DNA of 64,000 nucleotides from an uncultured Sphingomonadaceae bacterium (GCA_947494305.1 CANLUL010000002.1:615727-679726), one strand, 5' to 3'; positions 16,727 to 25,442 are shown, counted from the first letter of the stretch. A program made the numbers and translations. Notes: generated by a model from the sequence alone, not told the origin.

Positions 16727-19147
16727 TTGATTACCTTTCAGCAAGGTTTCTTGCGTAAACGTTCTTCTGTGGAAGAGAAATTACCCCAATCCGGCTTGCC
16801 GCAACACATACCTCTACGAGCGCTTATGGGCTTTAGCGATTCCCCAGGCGTGGACTGGGGGCGTATTCGTGCGCTTCAATTTCAAGGCATGCAAAAACAT
16901 GGCTTGCTCAAGACGGTAGCCACCATAGTTTGCGGGTTGTTGGCGGTTCAGTTTGGGATGAATACTGTCAATCCAATTTTGCTAGGTATCTGGCTTGTCT
17001 CGCTTTGCACGTTATATATTTACTCCCATTTTATGCTGGAAAAGCAAGCCTTCTGGAAACGCAAGACTATTGAACGCAAGGATACGTCAATAGTGCATCT
17101 GATTTCTCTGGCTGGCGGATGTATTTGGGCTGCTGGGTTTGTGCTGTTTGGTTACACCGTAAGTCAACCCGATATGATTGGGTTTTGGTCCATCATGGTA
17201 TGTTTGATGGTGGGTTCCGCCATGCTCCTATCCTCTATTCCGCTCAGCAGCATTGTTTTCATTATTGCGACCGGTATTGGATCGTCTGTCGGCTGGTATT
17301 TTGCCGAAAGTTTTCAACTGACTATGGCTTCTGTAGCCATAACGATACTGCTGATTGCTTCATCACTTGCAACGGGGCGTTCCTTCATCGAACGACGCAT
17401 CGCCGAGGCAAGCCTCAATGAAAAGAAAGAAACGGTTAGCCTTTTGCTCCGAGAGTTTGAGGATACGGGAGCAGATTGGTTGTGGCAGACCGATACATCG
17501 CGGCGCATCACCCATGTTTCTCCCAGATTTGCCCATGCCGTTGGGAAACCTTCTGACGACATCGAAGGCAAACCTTTTCTACAATTGGTCGCTGGAGAAT
17601 CATGGGATAGCGGTAATTTCCCATCGGCTCTGCACGATCTAGCGGAACGCTTAAAACGGCGGGACAGTTTCAGCAATATTTTGATTCCTGTTTCGATTAA
17701 TGGTGAGATGCGCTGGTGGGAGTTGTCGGCTTCACCGAAACTGGATGAAAGTGGCATTTTTCATGGATTTCGGGGAGTCGGTTCCGATGTAACTGAACAA
17801 CGGGAATCGGCAGATAAGATTTCCCGCATGGCACGGTTTGATACATTGACTGGCCTGCCTAACCGTCTGCAATTGACTGAAACCATGGGCAAAGCGATGC
17901 AGGATTCCGAAAAATGGAACGGTCGTTGCGGTTTTATGATGCTGGACCTCGATCGATTCAAGGCGGTGAACGATACATTGGGCCATCCAGTGGGCGATCG
18001 TTTGTTGGCGCGCGTTTCTGAGCGATTGCGTTCCATCATGTCTGACAATGAGCTATGTGGACGTCTTGGGGGCGATGAATTTGCTATCGTCGTAAAAGAT
18101 GCAAGCGACAGCCACTATATGGAAACGCTCGGTGACAAGATCATCGATACGCTTTCGCGTCCCTATGAGGTGGATCAGCACACATTATATATTGGCGCCA
18201 GCGTAGGCACCGCAATTGGACCGCGTGACGGTAGGACTGTAGAAATGCTGATGCGCAGTGCCGATCTCGCGCTCTATAGATCGAAGGATCAGGGCGGCGG
18301 CTCGCATAATCAATATGAACCAAAGCTTCATGTCCACGCTGAAGAGCGCCGAGTCATGGAAATTGCCTTGCGCAAGGCGTTGGAAAACGATGAGTTTACG
18401 CTGAATTACCAACCCGTTGTCAGCGCAGATAGTGGTGGCGTTGTTGGATTTGAGGCATTGTTGCGCTGGACCAATCCAGAGTTTGGAGTGGTTTCTCCCG
18501 CCAAATTTGTTCCGCTTGCAGAAGATGCGCGATTGATTGTTCCGATTGGTGAATGGGTCATGCGCACAGCTTGTAAAGAAGCGATGAAATGGCCTTCGAC
18601 CGTCAAAGTCGCCGTAAACGTATCGGCAGATCAACTGAATGATCCCGAGTTTTTCAATATGGTTGTTTCTGCCTTGCAGGACAGCCAGCTTCCCGCGCAT
18701 CGGTTGGAAATCGAAGTGACCGAGAGCATCTTTATGCGCGAAGGCACCGGAGCCGCCGAAAAACTCGACGAGGTTATCGCCATGGGTATTAACCTGTCGC
18801 TTGATGATTTCGGTACAGGCTATTCTTCTCTTGGATATCTACGCAAAACTCGGTTTAACACGATCAAAGTTGATCGCAGCTTTGTGCAGGGTGCAGCCAA
18901 GAATGTCCCTGAAAGCCTTGCCATTATCCGCGCTGTGGTGGCCATGGCTGATAGCTTAGGCATGTCTACGACTGCGGAGGGTGCGGAAACCGAAGAAGAA
19001 GTGCGGATGATTCAGAAACTGGGTTGTCGCAAAATCCAGGGTTACTATTTCGGACGGCCGATGACGGCGACGGATGCCTTGGAGTTGTTCGGAGATTATG
19101 ATGTCGAGACCGAAACATCGAGAATTCAGGATTTCCGGGCTGCCTAA
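16727..19147 (+). CDS. membrane PAS-GGDEF-EAL c-di-GMP protein
   Basis: An 806-residue protein. Several TM segments lie at about residues 60-205. A PAS-like region spans about 238-360 (DWLWQTDTSRRITHVSPRF, ending FRGVGSDVTEQRE). A GGDEF domain has an intact GRLGGDEFAIVV motif near 446, and an EAL domain has FEALLRW near 574 and DDFGTGYSSLGYLRK. Both diguanylate cyclase and phosphodiesterase signatures look intact, so net activity cannot be predicted. Signals probably enter through the membrane and PAS parts. The start is uncertain: TTG 16727 is the longest, ATG 16826 is an alternative. It is a plausible source or sink for the c-di-GMP read by the two PilZ proteins. Confidence 0.92.
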   Translation: MITFQQGFLRKRSSVEEKLPQSGLPQHIPLRALMGFSDSPGVDWGRIRALQFQGMQKHGLLKTVATIVCGLLAVQFGMNTVNPILLGIWLVSLCTLYIYSHFMLEKQAFWKRKTIERKDTSIVHLISLAGGCIWAAGFVLFGYTVSQPDMIGFWSIMVCLMVGSAMLLSSIPLSSIVFIIATGIGSSVGWYFAESFQLTMASVAITILLIASSLATGRSFIERRIAEASLNEKKETVSLLLREFEDTGADWLWQTDTSRRITHVSPRFAHAVGKPSDDIEGKPFLQLVAGESWDSGNFPSALHDLAERLKRRDSFSNILIPVSINGEMRWWELSASPKLDESGIFHGFRGVGSDVTEQRESADKISRMARFDTLTGLPNRLQLTETMGKAMQDSEKWNGRCGFMMLDLDRFKAVNDTLGHPVGDRLLARVSERLRSIMSDNELCGRLGGDEFAIVVKDASDSHYMETLGDKIIDTLSRPYEVDQHTLYIGASVGTAIGPRDGRTVEMLMRSADLALYRSKDQGGGSHNQYEPKLHVHAEERRVMEIALRKALENDEFTLNYQPVVSADSGGVVGFEALLRWTNPEFGVVSPAKFVPLAEDARLIVPIGEWVMRTACKEAMKWPSTVKVAVNVSADQLNDPEFFNMVVSALQDSQLPAHRLEIEVTESIFMREGTGAAEKLDEVIAMGINLSLDDFGTGYSSLGYLRKTRFNTIKVDRSFVQGAAKNVPESLAIIRAVVAMADSLGMSTTAEGAETEEEVRMIQKLGCRKIQGYYFGRPMTATDALELFGDYDVETETSRIQDFRAA

Positions 19148-19148
19148 C

Positions 19149-19880
19149 TCAAACTTTGGTTAGCTTTTTTTCTATCCCACGCCAGATTTTGGCATAAGAT
19201 TTCGCTGCCGGACTGCTAGCGGCAAACGCTCCGACCGGTTTTTTGATCTTTGTCATTCGTTCTACTACACTTGCCATGGGAATGACTGGCCATTTCTTAT
19301 GCTGCTTGAGCATTTGTTTGTGTATCGTCCGGCGGCGATCAACCATCGTGAAAACGGGTAACATGGGCGCATGTTTGCGGCCTTCCGAATCCAGAAAATG
19401 CTGCACATCTTTCAAGGCACGCTCGGATAACGGAGATGGGATGATGGGAACGATGACCAAATCGGCGTTGCGTAATATCTGTTCACTGGTTTCTGTTAGT
19501 CCGGGTGGGCAGTCCAATATGATGCGGTCGTAATCCTTGCTCAATTGTTTGAGGATTTTCCCAATATGTTTGCGCTTGCCCAAATCGAAGAAGAAACGAT
19601 CCAAGCCGCGAAGGGATAGATCTGCCGCCAAAAGATCAATATTTTCAAATTCAGTTTTCCTGACCAGCTTGGAGGGCTTGATATCTCCTTCGATCATCGC
19701 ACGTGCGTGATCTTTCTTCTGCTTGTCACCGTTTAATATGAAGGATGCCGCGCCTTGCGGGTCCAGATCCCAGACCAATGTTTTACGCGATGAATTGACG
19801 GCACTATTCCAGGCAAGATTTATCGCTGTGCAGCTTTTACCGACACCGCCTTTCATGCTGTAAACTGCTATCGTCGCCAT
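19149..19880 (-). CDS. ParA/MinD-like ATPase, stand-alone
   Basis: A 243-residue deviant Walker ATPase. The P-loop is YSMKGGVGKSCTAINLAW, switch I lies around LVWDLDPQGAAS, and Walker B is YDRIILDCPPGLTETS. The start is ATG 19880, the first good ATG before MATIAVYSMKGG. No parB or plasmid gene is beside it, so it is an orphan ParA-type protein of the kind that positions cargo in the cell. Its partner is not visible. Convergent with the GGDEF-EAL gene with only 1 bp between them; followed upstream by arsC. Confidence 0.88.
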   Translation of the reverse strand: MATIAVYSMKGGVGKSCTAINLAWNSAVNSSRKTLVWDLDPQGAASFILNGDKQKKDHARAMIEGDIKPSKLVRKTEFENIDLLAADLSLRGLDRFFFDLGKRKHIGKILKQLSKDYDRIILDCPPGLTETSEQILRNADLVIVPIIPSPLSERALKDVQHFLDSEGRKHAPMLPVFTMVDRRRTIHKQMLKQHKKWPVIPMASVVERMTKIKKPVGAFAASSPAAKSYAKIWRGIEKKLTKV

Positions 19881-19928
19881 TTGCGTCTCGGCATCCCTAT
19901 TCAATGTTCAGCCAAAGTACGCCTGACC

Positions 19929-20279
19929 CTAGAGGATTTCGCGAACCTTATCTTGTGGCCGGCAAAGCCGGACGCCCTTGTCCGTTTCCACCAATGGCCG
20001 TTCAAGCAGCATCGATTCTTGTGCCATCGCATCTAATATTTCATCGGCGGTGACGCTATCCTTGGTCAACCCGAGTTCTTCGGCGGGTGATCCGCGTACG
20101 CGTAAGCCCTCTTGCGGTGTGATTCCAGCGTCCTTGTAAAGCTGTTCCAGCTTGGCACGAGTCGGTGCATCTTTTAGATATTCGATGACGGTAACGTCCA
20201 CGCCATCGGTCTCCTCCAATATCGCCAATGTCTTGCGAGACGTCCCACATTTCGGGTTGTGCCAGATGGTTGCTTTCAT
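19929..20279 (-). CDS. arsC: arsenate reductase (glutaredoxin-type ArsC)
   Basis: A 116-residue ArsC-family protein. The catalytic Cys lies in WHNPKCGTSRKTL, EYLKDAPTRAKLEQLY follows, and the family motif LLERPLVETDKGVRLCRP is near the C-terminus. It reduces arsenate to arsenite using glutathione and glutaredoxin. Some members (YffB/Spx-like) have other roles, but the GTSRKTL context fits the ArsC type. No arsB, acr3 or arsR gene is nearby, so it is not in an ars operon. Normal length. Confidence 0.88.
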   Translation of the reverse strand: MKATIWHNPKCGTSRKTLAILEETDGVDVTVIEYLKDAPTRAKLEQLYKDAGITPQEGLRVRGSPAEELGLTKDSVTADEILDAMAQESMLLERPLVETDKGVRLCRPQDKVREIL

Positions 20280-20377
20280 GTCCTGCTCCTGAATGACTCG
20301 TTTCTGTGCCCCATAAACATCAGTTTTGTTTCACTTTCAAAACAATTTTTGAATTTATCAGAATAGGGATTGCACAT

Positions 20378-20425
20378 AAGAACCATTCTCATTAGAGCCC
20401 GAATCAATATTGAGAATGATTTGCA
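20378..20425 (+). promoter_or_regulatory. two Fur-box-like sequences before the siderophore receptor gene
   Basis: On the minus strand, 20394-20378 reads TAATGAGAATGGTTCTT. On the plus strand, 20406-20425 reads AATATTGAGAATGATTTGCA. Both share the core TGAGAATG-rTT, which resembles classical Fur hexamers (GAGAAT/GATAAT). They lie 19-66 bp before the ATG of a TonB-dependent siderophore receptor gene, where iron repression is expected. Fur binding is inferred, not shown. Confidence 0.55.
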
Positions 20426-20443
20426 GTTGAGGGAATTTGCTGA

Positions 20444-22621
20444 ATGAGGATATCATCGAAGCGCGCATCCAAAATGGCGGCTTTGTCGAGTTTGAGCGTG
20501 CTGGCAATGGCTTCGCAACCGGCCTTTGCGGCGGACGAATCCGAGGGCGCTGTGGATGATCGGGAAATCGTCGTATCCGGGGAAGTTCTATATTCCAACC
20601 AGATCAATGCAGTCAAAACGCCGACGCCGATTATTGATGTTCCTCAAAGCCTTACAATTACCTCGAAAGAAGAGATTTTGGAGCGAGGGATTACCAGTAT
20701 CGGTCAGATTATCGATTACACACCGGGTGTGAATAGCTCTCAGGGAGAGGGTCATCGCGATGCAGTCGTGTTCCGCGGTGTTCGGTCAACCGCTGACTTC
20801 TTCATTGATGGCATGCGCGATGACGTTCAATATTATCGTGGGCTATACAATCTAGAACAAGTTGAAATTCTCCGTGGCCCCAATGCGCTTCTATTTGGCC
20901 GTGGCGGCGCAGGCGGCGTACTAAACCGTGTTACCAAGAAAGGGACGATTGGCAGAACCTTTGGCGGGGGCCAGATTGCCGTTAATACCTTTGGTGGTTT
21001 CAGTATTCAGGGTGATGTTAATTTGGCAGCCGGTGAAAATATCGGTGTTCGGCTAAATGCGGCCTATGAACATCTCAACAATCATCGCGACTTTTTTGAC
21101 GGTGATCGCATCGGAATCAATCCAACGGTCCGATTCAAGCTGGGAGAAGCAACCACATTGGATTTGTCATACGAATATGCCGATCATGAGCGTTTCATTG
21201 ATCGCGGTATTCCGACCGGAGACGATGGCCGCCCCGTTTCGACGCTACGCAATGTCGTATTCGGCGATCCGGAATTTAATTTCCTGGATTTGCAGGCGCA
21301 TATTTTTCGCGCCAATTTGAGTCACGAGTTTTCCGATAATTTCAAGGGTAACTTTGGCGCTTTTTACGGTGACTATGACAAGGTTTATTCAAACTTTTTT
21401 ACCAATGATTTCGATCCTGCAACCAATCGGGTTGAACTGGATGGTTATGTTGACACGACCGAACGCCAGAATCTGGTCCTGTCAGGCAACTTGGTCGGTG
21501 AATTTGAAACAGGGAGCATCGGTCATACGCTGATCTTTGGTGGTGAATATATCAATACTTCATCGGATCAGAACCGCCTCAACACCCGTTTCGATACTTC
21601 TGTTACCGATGTAGCAAATGGGGTTGTTGATCCATTTTTCGGTGCGGCTAGAACTGACCGTGCCATTTTTGGTGTTTCTCGCCCTCTAAGCCTCAGCAAC
21701 AACATGGGCACATTGGCCGATGGTCGGGCAACAATAAATTCCTTCGCCGACCTCAATGATGATACCCGTGTCGATATTGATGTGTTGTCTTTCTACATTC
21801 AGGATGAAATCAAGCTAACCGACTGGTTGAATGTAGTCGTCGGCGGCCGTTTTGACAGTTTTGATATCACGGTGAACAATGTTCCTGGTAATGAGATCCG
21901 GACCCGCAAGGATGAAGAATTTTCTCCTCGTCTTGGACTGATCTTGAAGCCACGTGAGAATGTCTCCTTTTACGCCAGCTATAGTGAGAGCTTCTTGCCG
22001 CGTAGTGGAGAACAGTTCGCCAATATTAATGGCAGCAACAATGCTCTAGACCCCAATACATTCACCAACCTTGAGGCTGGTGTCAAATGGGACTTCGAGC
22101 AAGGTCTGAGCTTAACCGCTGCGATATTTGAAATTGAACAAAGTTCGCCGCAAACCAGTGACAATGACCCCTCCACGCTTGACGTGATTGATTCCAAAAT
22201 TCAAGGTTTTGAGGTGCAGCTGGAAGGCCGCGTAACAGATAATTGGACGATCTCTGCTGGTTACAGCTATCTCGATGGCGAGCAGGTTAATCGCGGGGGG
22301 CCTACTGGCCTTCGCCCTCGCGAATTGCCCGAAAATATGTTCTCGATCTGGAACAATATTCAGATATCGGATCGTATCGGCTTCGGTGTCGGACTGACCC
22401 ATCAGGATGAGAGCTTTATCAACAATGGCAATACAGCGGTCCTGCCATCTTACACGCGGCTTGATGCGGCGGCCCATTTTGATGTGACTGAGAATCTGCG
22501 GTTGCAGGTCAATATCGAAAATCTGACCGATACAACCTATTTCCCGAACGCACACGCCACCCATCAAGCCACGGTTGGCGCACCGCTGAACGCCCGTTTT
22601 TCCGTTACGGGCAAATTCTGA
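20444..22621 (+). CDS. TonB-dependent siderophore receptor
   Basis: A 725-residue outer-membrane receptor. A signal peptide (SSKRASKMAALSSLSVLAMA with AFA cleavage) is followed by the plug domain: TPIIDVPQSLTITSKEEI, INDYTPGV-like DYTPGVNSSQGEG, and EQVEILRGPNALLFGRGGAGGVLNRVTKK. A long beta-barrel follows, ending in the canonical aromatic ARFSVTGKF. The NLTDTTYFPNAHATHQATVGAP end block is typical of ferric-siderophore receptors of the TIGR01783 kind. GAGGG lies 10 nt before the ATG. It is preceded by Fur-like boxes, so it is probably induced by iron starvation. The siderophore is unknown and no biosynthesis genes are nearby, so it may scavenge xenosiderophores. Confidence 0.93.
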   Translation: MRISSKRASKMAALSSLSVLAMASQPAFAADESEGAVDDREIVVSGEVLYSNQINAVKTPTPIIDVPQSLTITSKEEILERGITSIGQIIDYTPGVNSSQGEGHRDAVVFRGVRSTADFFIDGMRDDVQYYRGLYNLEQVEILRGPNALLFGRGGAGGVLNRVTKKGTIGRTFGGGQIAVNTFGGFSIQGDVNLAAGENIGVRLNAAYEHLNNHRDFFDGDRIGINPTVRFKLGEATTLDLSYEYADHERFIDRGIPTGDDGRPVSTLRNVVFGDPEFNFLDLQAHIFRANLSHEFSDNFKGNFGAFYGDYDKVYSNFFTNDFDPATNRVELDGYVDTTERQNLVLSGNLVGEFETGSIGHTLIFGGEYINTSSDQNRLNTRFDTSVTDVANGVVDPFFGAARTDRAIFGVSRPLSLSNNMGTLADGRATINSFADLNDDTRVDIDVLSFYIQDEIKLTDWLNVVVGGRFDSFDITVNNVPGNEIRTRKDEEFSPRLGLILKPRENVSFYASYSESFLPRSGEQFANINGSNNALDPNTFTNLEAGVKWDFEQGLSLTAAIFEIEQSSPQTSDNDPSTLDVIDSKIQGFEVQLEGRVTDNWTISAGYSYLDGEQVNRGGPTGLRPRELPENMFSIWNNIQISDRIGFGVGLTHQDESFINNGNTAVLPSYTRLDAAAHFDVTENLRLQVNIENLTDTTYFPNAHATHQATVGAPLNARFSVTGKF

Positions 22622-22731
22622 GCGGATGACTATTTGATCAGGTGACTTCGCACAAAGATTCGAAGCCATCTGATCGAGTAGCAAATTGCTTGCCGTAAAT
22701 CAGGCCTTCATCGTCAGCTTTTGGGGTTTTG

Positions 22732-23910
22732 TTACCGCCGCTGCTCTTCGGCCTGTATCGTTCTGGCATTGGCTTTCTCAATCTCGTTCACAGCAACCTC
22801 AGTGCTGGTGGGGCGATACCAATCGAAGCGGGAAAAATGTGCGGTGAGATCGGCGCTCTGAAAAATCCGGCCCTTGCGTGCGAAGATTTCGTTTCGGGCG
22901 AGGCGCAGTTCGGCCTTACTCAGAGAGCTTAACTCGCCGGGACTGATAATTCTGCTGCCAGAGTCGGGAAAATAAACTTTGGGCGATTTGGCTCGGCTCG
23001 CGGTCAACGCGATCCGAGAATAATGCATATAACCAATCTGACCATCATCGGTACGGATCTTCCACCATTGACCCTGTTGCCGGTGCGTATAGAATATTTC
23101 ACCGGTTTCAATGCGTCCGATGATGGAGGAAGAACGCGTGGGTTCGGCGCGGAAATTGGTCCAGCCATCGGCATCCTCGATCATCGCCGATTCATTAAAC
23201 TCGTTGCTTTTTGGTGATTTTGGCAGAGGAACGGCGGGTGGAGCTGGCTCGGACGCATCCGTGTCTGCGGCTTCCGTTGACTCGGCAGCTTCGGTGTCCT
23301 CAGTCTCGGCTGATGCTACCGTATCGACAGCTGTTTCTGTAACTTTGTCATCGCCGCCAAGGATAAGCCATCCCACTAAACCAGCGACAAGCACCAGCGA
23401 GCAAATGGATATAATCAGCGGCAACTGGCTGCTTTTTGCAGTAGCAGTTTCCGGCGGCGGCGCGGGAATCGATGCTTCTTTTCGAGGGGCCGGTGCAGGC
23501 TTTGGAGCCGCGACATGTTCTTTGCCGACCAGATCAGCAAGGCTGAGCAATACTTTGTGCCAGGCAGGATGATCGCTCTCGCCATCCCAATCAGATAGCA
23601 ACGCATATTGGATCTGGTTGAAGGGCAGGGGCGGCATACCGTCGTCAATCGATGTCTGTACGAGTTTATTTTGGTTGCGGGCCATATCCGCCTCGGCGCG
23701 TACCCATTCTGATTTTGCTGCTTGTGCTGACCAAACCACGATGACGGCTTTGGCTCCGCCGATCTTTTCCTGGATCACTTCGGTATAGGAAAGATGCGGA
23801 GGCAGGTCCTTGTCCCACCATAGGTCGTAGCCTGCTTCTTTGACGGCAGTCGCGATTTTGCTGACCGTTTCCAGATCATCGCGCGAATAGGAAATGAATA
23901 CATCGGCCAA
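22732..23910 (-). CDS. TIR domain - TM - SH3 - YARHG protein
   Basis: A 392-residue protein. Residues 1-130 are a bacterial TIR domain (ADVFISYSRDD, AGYDLWWDKDLPP, AVIVVWSAQAAKSEWVRAEADMA). E73 in the WVRAE motif is in the place of the NADase catalytic Glu of SARM1-type TIRs. A Pro/Ala linker and a TM at 163-185 follow, then an acidic Thr/Glu/Ala stretch, an SH3-like domain at about 241-300 (GWTNFRAEPTRSSSIIG, WWKIRTDDGQIGYMH) and a YARHG-like domain at about 322-385 (LSKAELRLARNEIFARKG). Topology suggests a cytoplasmic TIR and periplasmic SH3/YARHG. The start is TTG 23910 with GGGGGA 7 nt upstream. Known TIR proteins act in defence or signalling; the role here is inferred only. Confidence 0.88.
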   Translation of the reverse strand: MADVFISYSRDDLETVSKIATAVKEAGYDLWWDKDLPPHLSYTEVIQEKIGGAKAVIVVWSAQAAKSEWVRAEADMARNQNKLVQTSIDDGMPPLPFNQIQYALLSDWDGESDHPAWHKVLLSLADLVGKEHVAAPKPAPAPRKEASIPAPPPETATAKSSQLPLIISICSLVLVAGLVGWLILGGDDKVTETAVDTVASAETEDTEAAESTEAADTDASEPAPPAVPLPKSPKSNEFNESAMIEDADGWTNFRAEPTRSSSIIGRIETGEIFYTHRQQGQWWKIRTDDGQIGYMHYSRIALTASRAKSPKVYFPDSGSRIISPGELSSLSKAELRLARNEIFARKGRIFQSADLTAHFSRFDWYRPTSTEVAVNEIEKANARTIQAEEQRR

Positions 23911-23975
23911 ATCAAATATCCCCCAAAACTTGCGACCGCTTCAGTTCATATCGGGAGAGGAAGAGAATGTCACAA

Positions 23976-24515
23976 TCATTCTTCCGGGGTCAGTGCCGGA
24001 ACAGCCTTTGCTGCATCTTCCGGATCAATCCCGGGCGGAGGTGCGGCGCTGAGCGTCGCTTCTCCCCGTGCCACCCGTCCGGCCCGTTGGATCGCTTCAC
24101 GAACCCGCGGATAAGTCCCGCAGCGACATATGTTCGTGATCGCTTCGTCAATATCATCATTGGATGGGTTGGGGTTTTTCTTGAGCAATACCGCGGCCGC
24201 CATGATCATGCCCGATTGGCAAAAACCACATTGCGGGACGTTTTCGGCCGCCCATGCCTGTTGCACCGGATGGCTGCGATCACGCGATAGCGCTTCAATG
24301 GTCGTGATAAAGCGCCCTTCCAGTTCACCGATGGTGACGAGGCAGGACCGTATCGCCTCTCCGTCAATCTCCACCATACAGGCGCCGCATTCACCGGTGC
24401 CGCAGCCATATTTTGTGCCGGTTAGATTGGACGCGTCACGCAAAGCCCAAAGCAATGGCGTGTCTTCGTCCATACGATATTCCACGGGGCGATTATTGAC
24501 GGTGAATTTTGTCAA
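23976..24515 (-). CDS. 2Fe-2S subunit of a molybdenum hydroxylase (IorA/CoxS-like)
   Basis: A 179-residue protein with the two-cluster layout of xanthine dehydrogenase-family small subunits. The plant-type ferredoxin Cys are C38, C43, C46 and C58 (YGCGTGECGACMV, RSCLV). The second cluster Cys are C96, C99, C130 and C132 (QCGFCQSGM, NICRCGTYPRV). All eight are present. The C-terminal 25 residues are a Pro/Ala/Glu tail beyond the usual family end. It would pass electrons from a molybdopterin large subunit, but no such gene adjoins it; the next gene is the TIR protein 65 bp on. The TTG start is imperfect. Confidence 0.9.
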   Translation of the reverse strand: MTKFTVNNRPVEYRMDEDTPLLWALRDASNLTGTKYGCGTGECGACMVEIDGEAIRSCLVTIGELEGRFITTIEALSRDRSHPVQQAWAAENVPQCGFCQSGMIMAAAVLLKKNPNPSNDDIDEAITNICRCGTYPRVREAIQRAGRVARGEATLSAAPPPGIDPEDAAKAVPALTPEE

Positions 24516-24529
24516 ACCCTGGCCTTACT

Positions 24530-24665
24530 CGTCATCCTGAACCCTACTCGTCATCCCGAACCATACCCGTCATCCTGAACTTGTTTCAGGATCTTTGTGC
24601 GATGCTTTATCCCGATGGGGATGCTGAGCCAAGGGCCATCGGAAAATAACCAAGTTCAGCATGAC
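24530..24665. repeat. three 19-bp tandem units with a distant inverted copy
   Basis: CGTCATCCTGAAC-type units begin at 24530, 24549 and 24568, an exact 19-bp period; the 13-bp core differs by a single C/T. The third unit continues as TTGTTTCAGGATC, which pairs with its own CCTGAAC. At 24651-24665, CAAGTTCAGCATGAC is the reverse complement of the third unit (GTCATCCTGAACTTG) with one mismatch. The whole block fills the gap between the molybdenum-hydroxylase subunit and the aldolase genes and has no open frame worth calling. It looks like a dispersed intergenic palindromic element. Confidence 0.7.
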
Positions 24666-24677
24666 AAACGGTGAATT

Positions 24678-25442
24678 CTATTCCCGCCAGCTTGTATCTT
24701 TCTGATCAATCAACCGCACCATTGCATCAAATTCGGGCGCGCCAACGGCGGTCGGATCAATTTGCGCCTCATGCAGATGGGCCATGTGACGATCCACAAC
24801 CTCGTCAGAAATCAGAACAGGGTCTCCCATAGATAAAGTCTGAATTTGGATTTCGCACGCGCGCTGCAGGGCCCAATGATCCTGGAAACATTGCTCGATA
24901 GTTTTGGCCATCACCACTGGGCCATGATTCTTGAGCATCATGATCCGTTTGCTGCCCAGGCTTTTCAGGAAGTCTGGCCCCTCATCTGCGCGGACCGTGA
25001 TGCCTTGAAAATCATGATAGGCAAGACGCCGGGTCAGCATTGCGGCATAGAAATTGATGGGCAGCAGTCCGCCATCATAAGAGCAAACCGCCATGGTCGC
25101 TGTGGTATGCGTATGAGCGATCGCATGAATCTCGGGTTTTTCGCGGTGGAACAGGCTGTGCTGTACAAAGCCGGCCTTGTTTACTGGATATTTGGAACCA
25201 TCCAACGTGTTGCCATCAATATCGATTTTCACAAGCGTCGATGCGGTAACCTCGCTGAAATGCAGGCCGTAAGGGTTGATCAGGAAGGCATTGTCTTCGT
25301 CCGGAACTTTCAAGGTGATGTGATTGTAAATCAGCTCGTCCCAACCGAAATGAGCGAAGATTCGATAACAGGCCGCTAGGCGTTGGCGGGTTTTCCATTC
25401 GATCTCGGTACAGGCGGATTGGACGTTAATTGCAGTGGCCAT
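24678..25442 (-). CDS. class II aldolase/adducin family protein
   Basis: A 254-residue protein. The start is ATG 25442 with GGAGA 7 nt upstream. The class II aldolase fold shows YNHITLKVPD, LINPYGLHFSEVTAS, the zinc-binding HTHTTATMAV pair, then MLKNHGPVVMAKT with the third His. Family members include L-fuculose-phosphate aldolase, ribulose-5-phosphate epimerase and methylthioribulose dehydratase; the closest annotation group is the bacterial adducin-like proteins of unknown substrate. It stands upstream of the intergenic repeat block and is probably monocistronic. Cytoplasmic. Confidence 0.85.
   Translation of the reverse strand: MATAINVQSACTEIEWKTRQRLAACYRIFAHFGWDELIYNHITLKVPDEDNAFLINPYGLHFSEVTASTLVKIDIDGNTLDGSKYPVNKAGFVQHSLFHREKPEIHAIAHTHTTATMAVCSYDGGLLPINFYAAMLTRRLAYHDFQGITVRADEGPDFLKSLGSKRIMMLKNHGPVVMAKTIEQCFQDHWALQRACEIQIQTLSMGDPVLISDEVVDRHMAHLHEAQIDPTAVGAPEFDAMVRLIDQKDTSWRE

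Noticed and set aside
19140-19178. Weak hairpin CTAAC...GTTAG plus T-run at the end of the GGDEF-EAL gene
   Set aside because: Only a 5-bp AT-rich stem with a 10-nt loop; too weak to call a terminator, though it may help.
19149-19880. Plasmid partition locus
   Set aside because: A ParA-like ATPase without parB, centromere-like repeats or replication genes, flanked by chromosomal genes.
22112-22684. 190-codon minus-strand frame over the end of the siderophore receptor gene
   Set aside because: It is the antisense of a clear TonB receptor barrel and has no domain pattern.
24530-24600. CRISPR array
   Set aside because: The 19-bp periodic units have 6-nt variable parts, far shorter than CRISPR spacers, and no cas gene is in the window.
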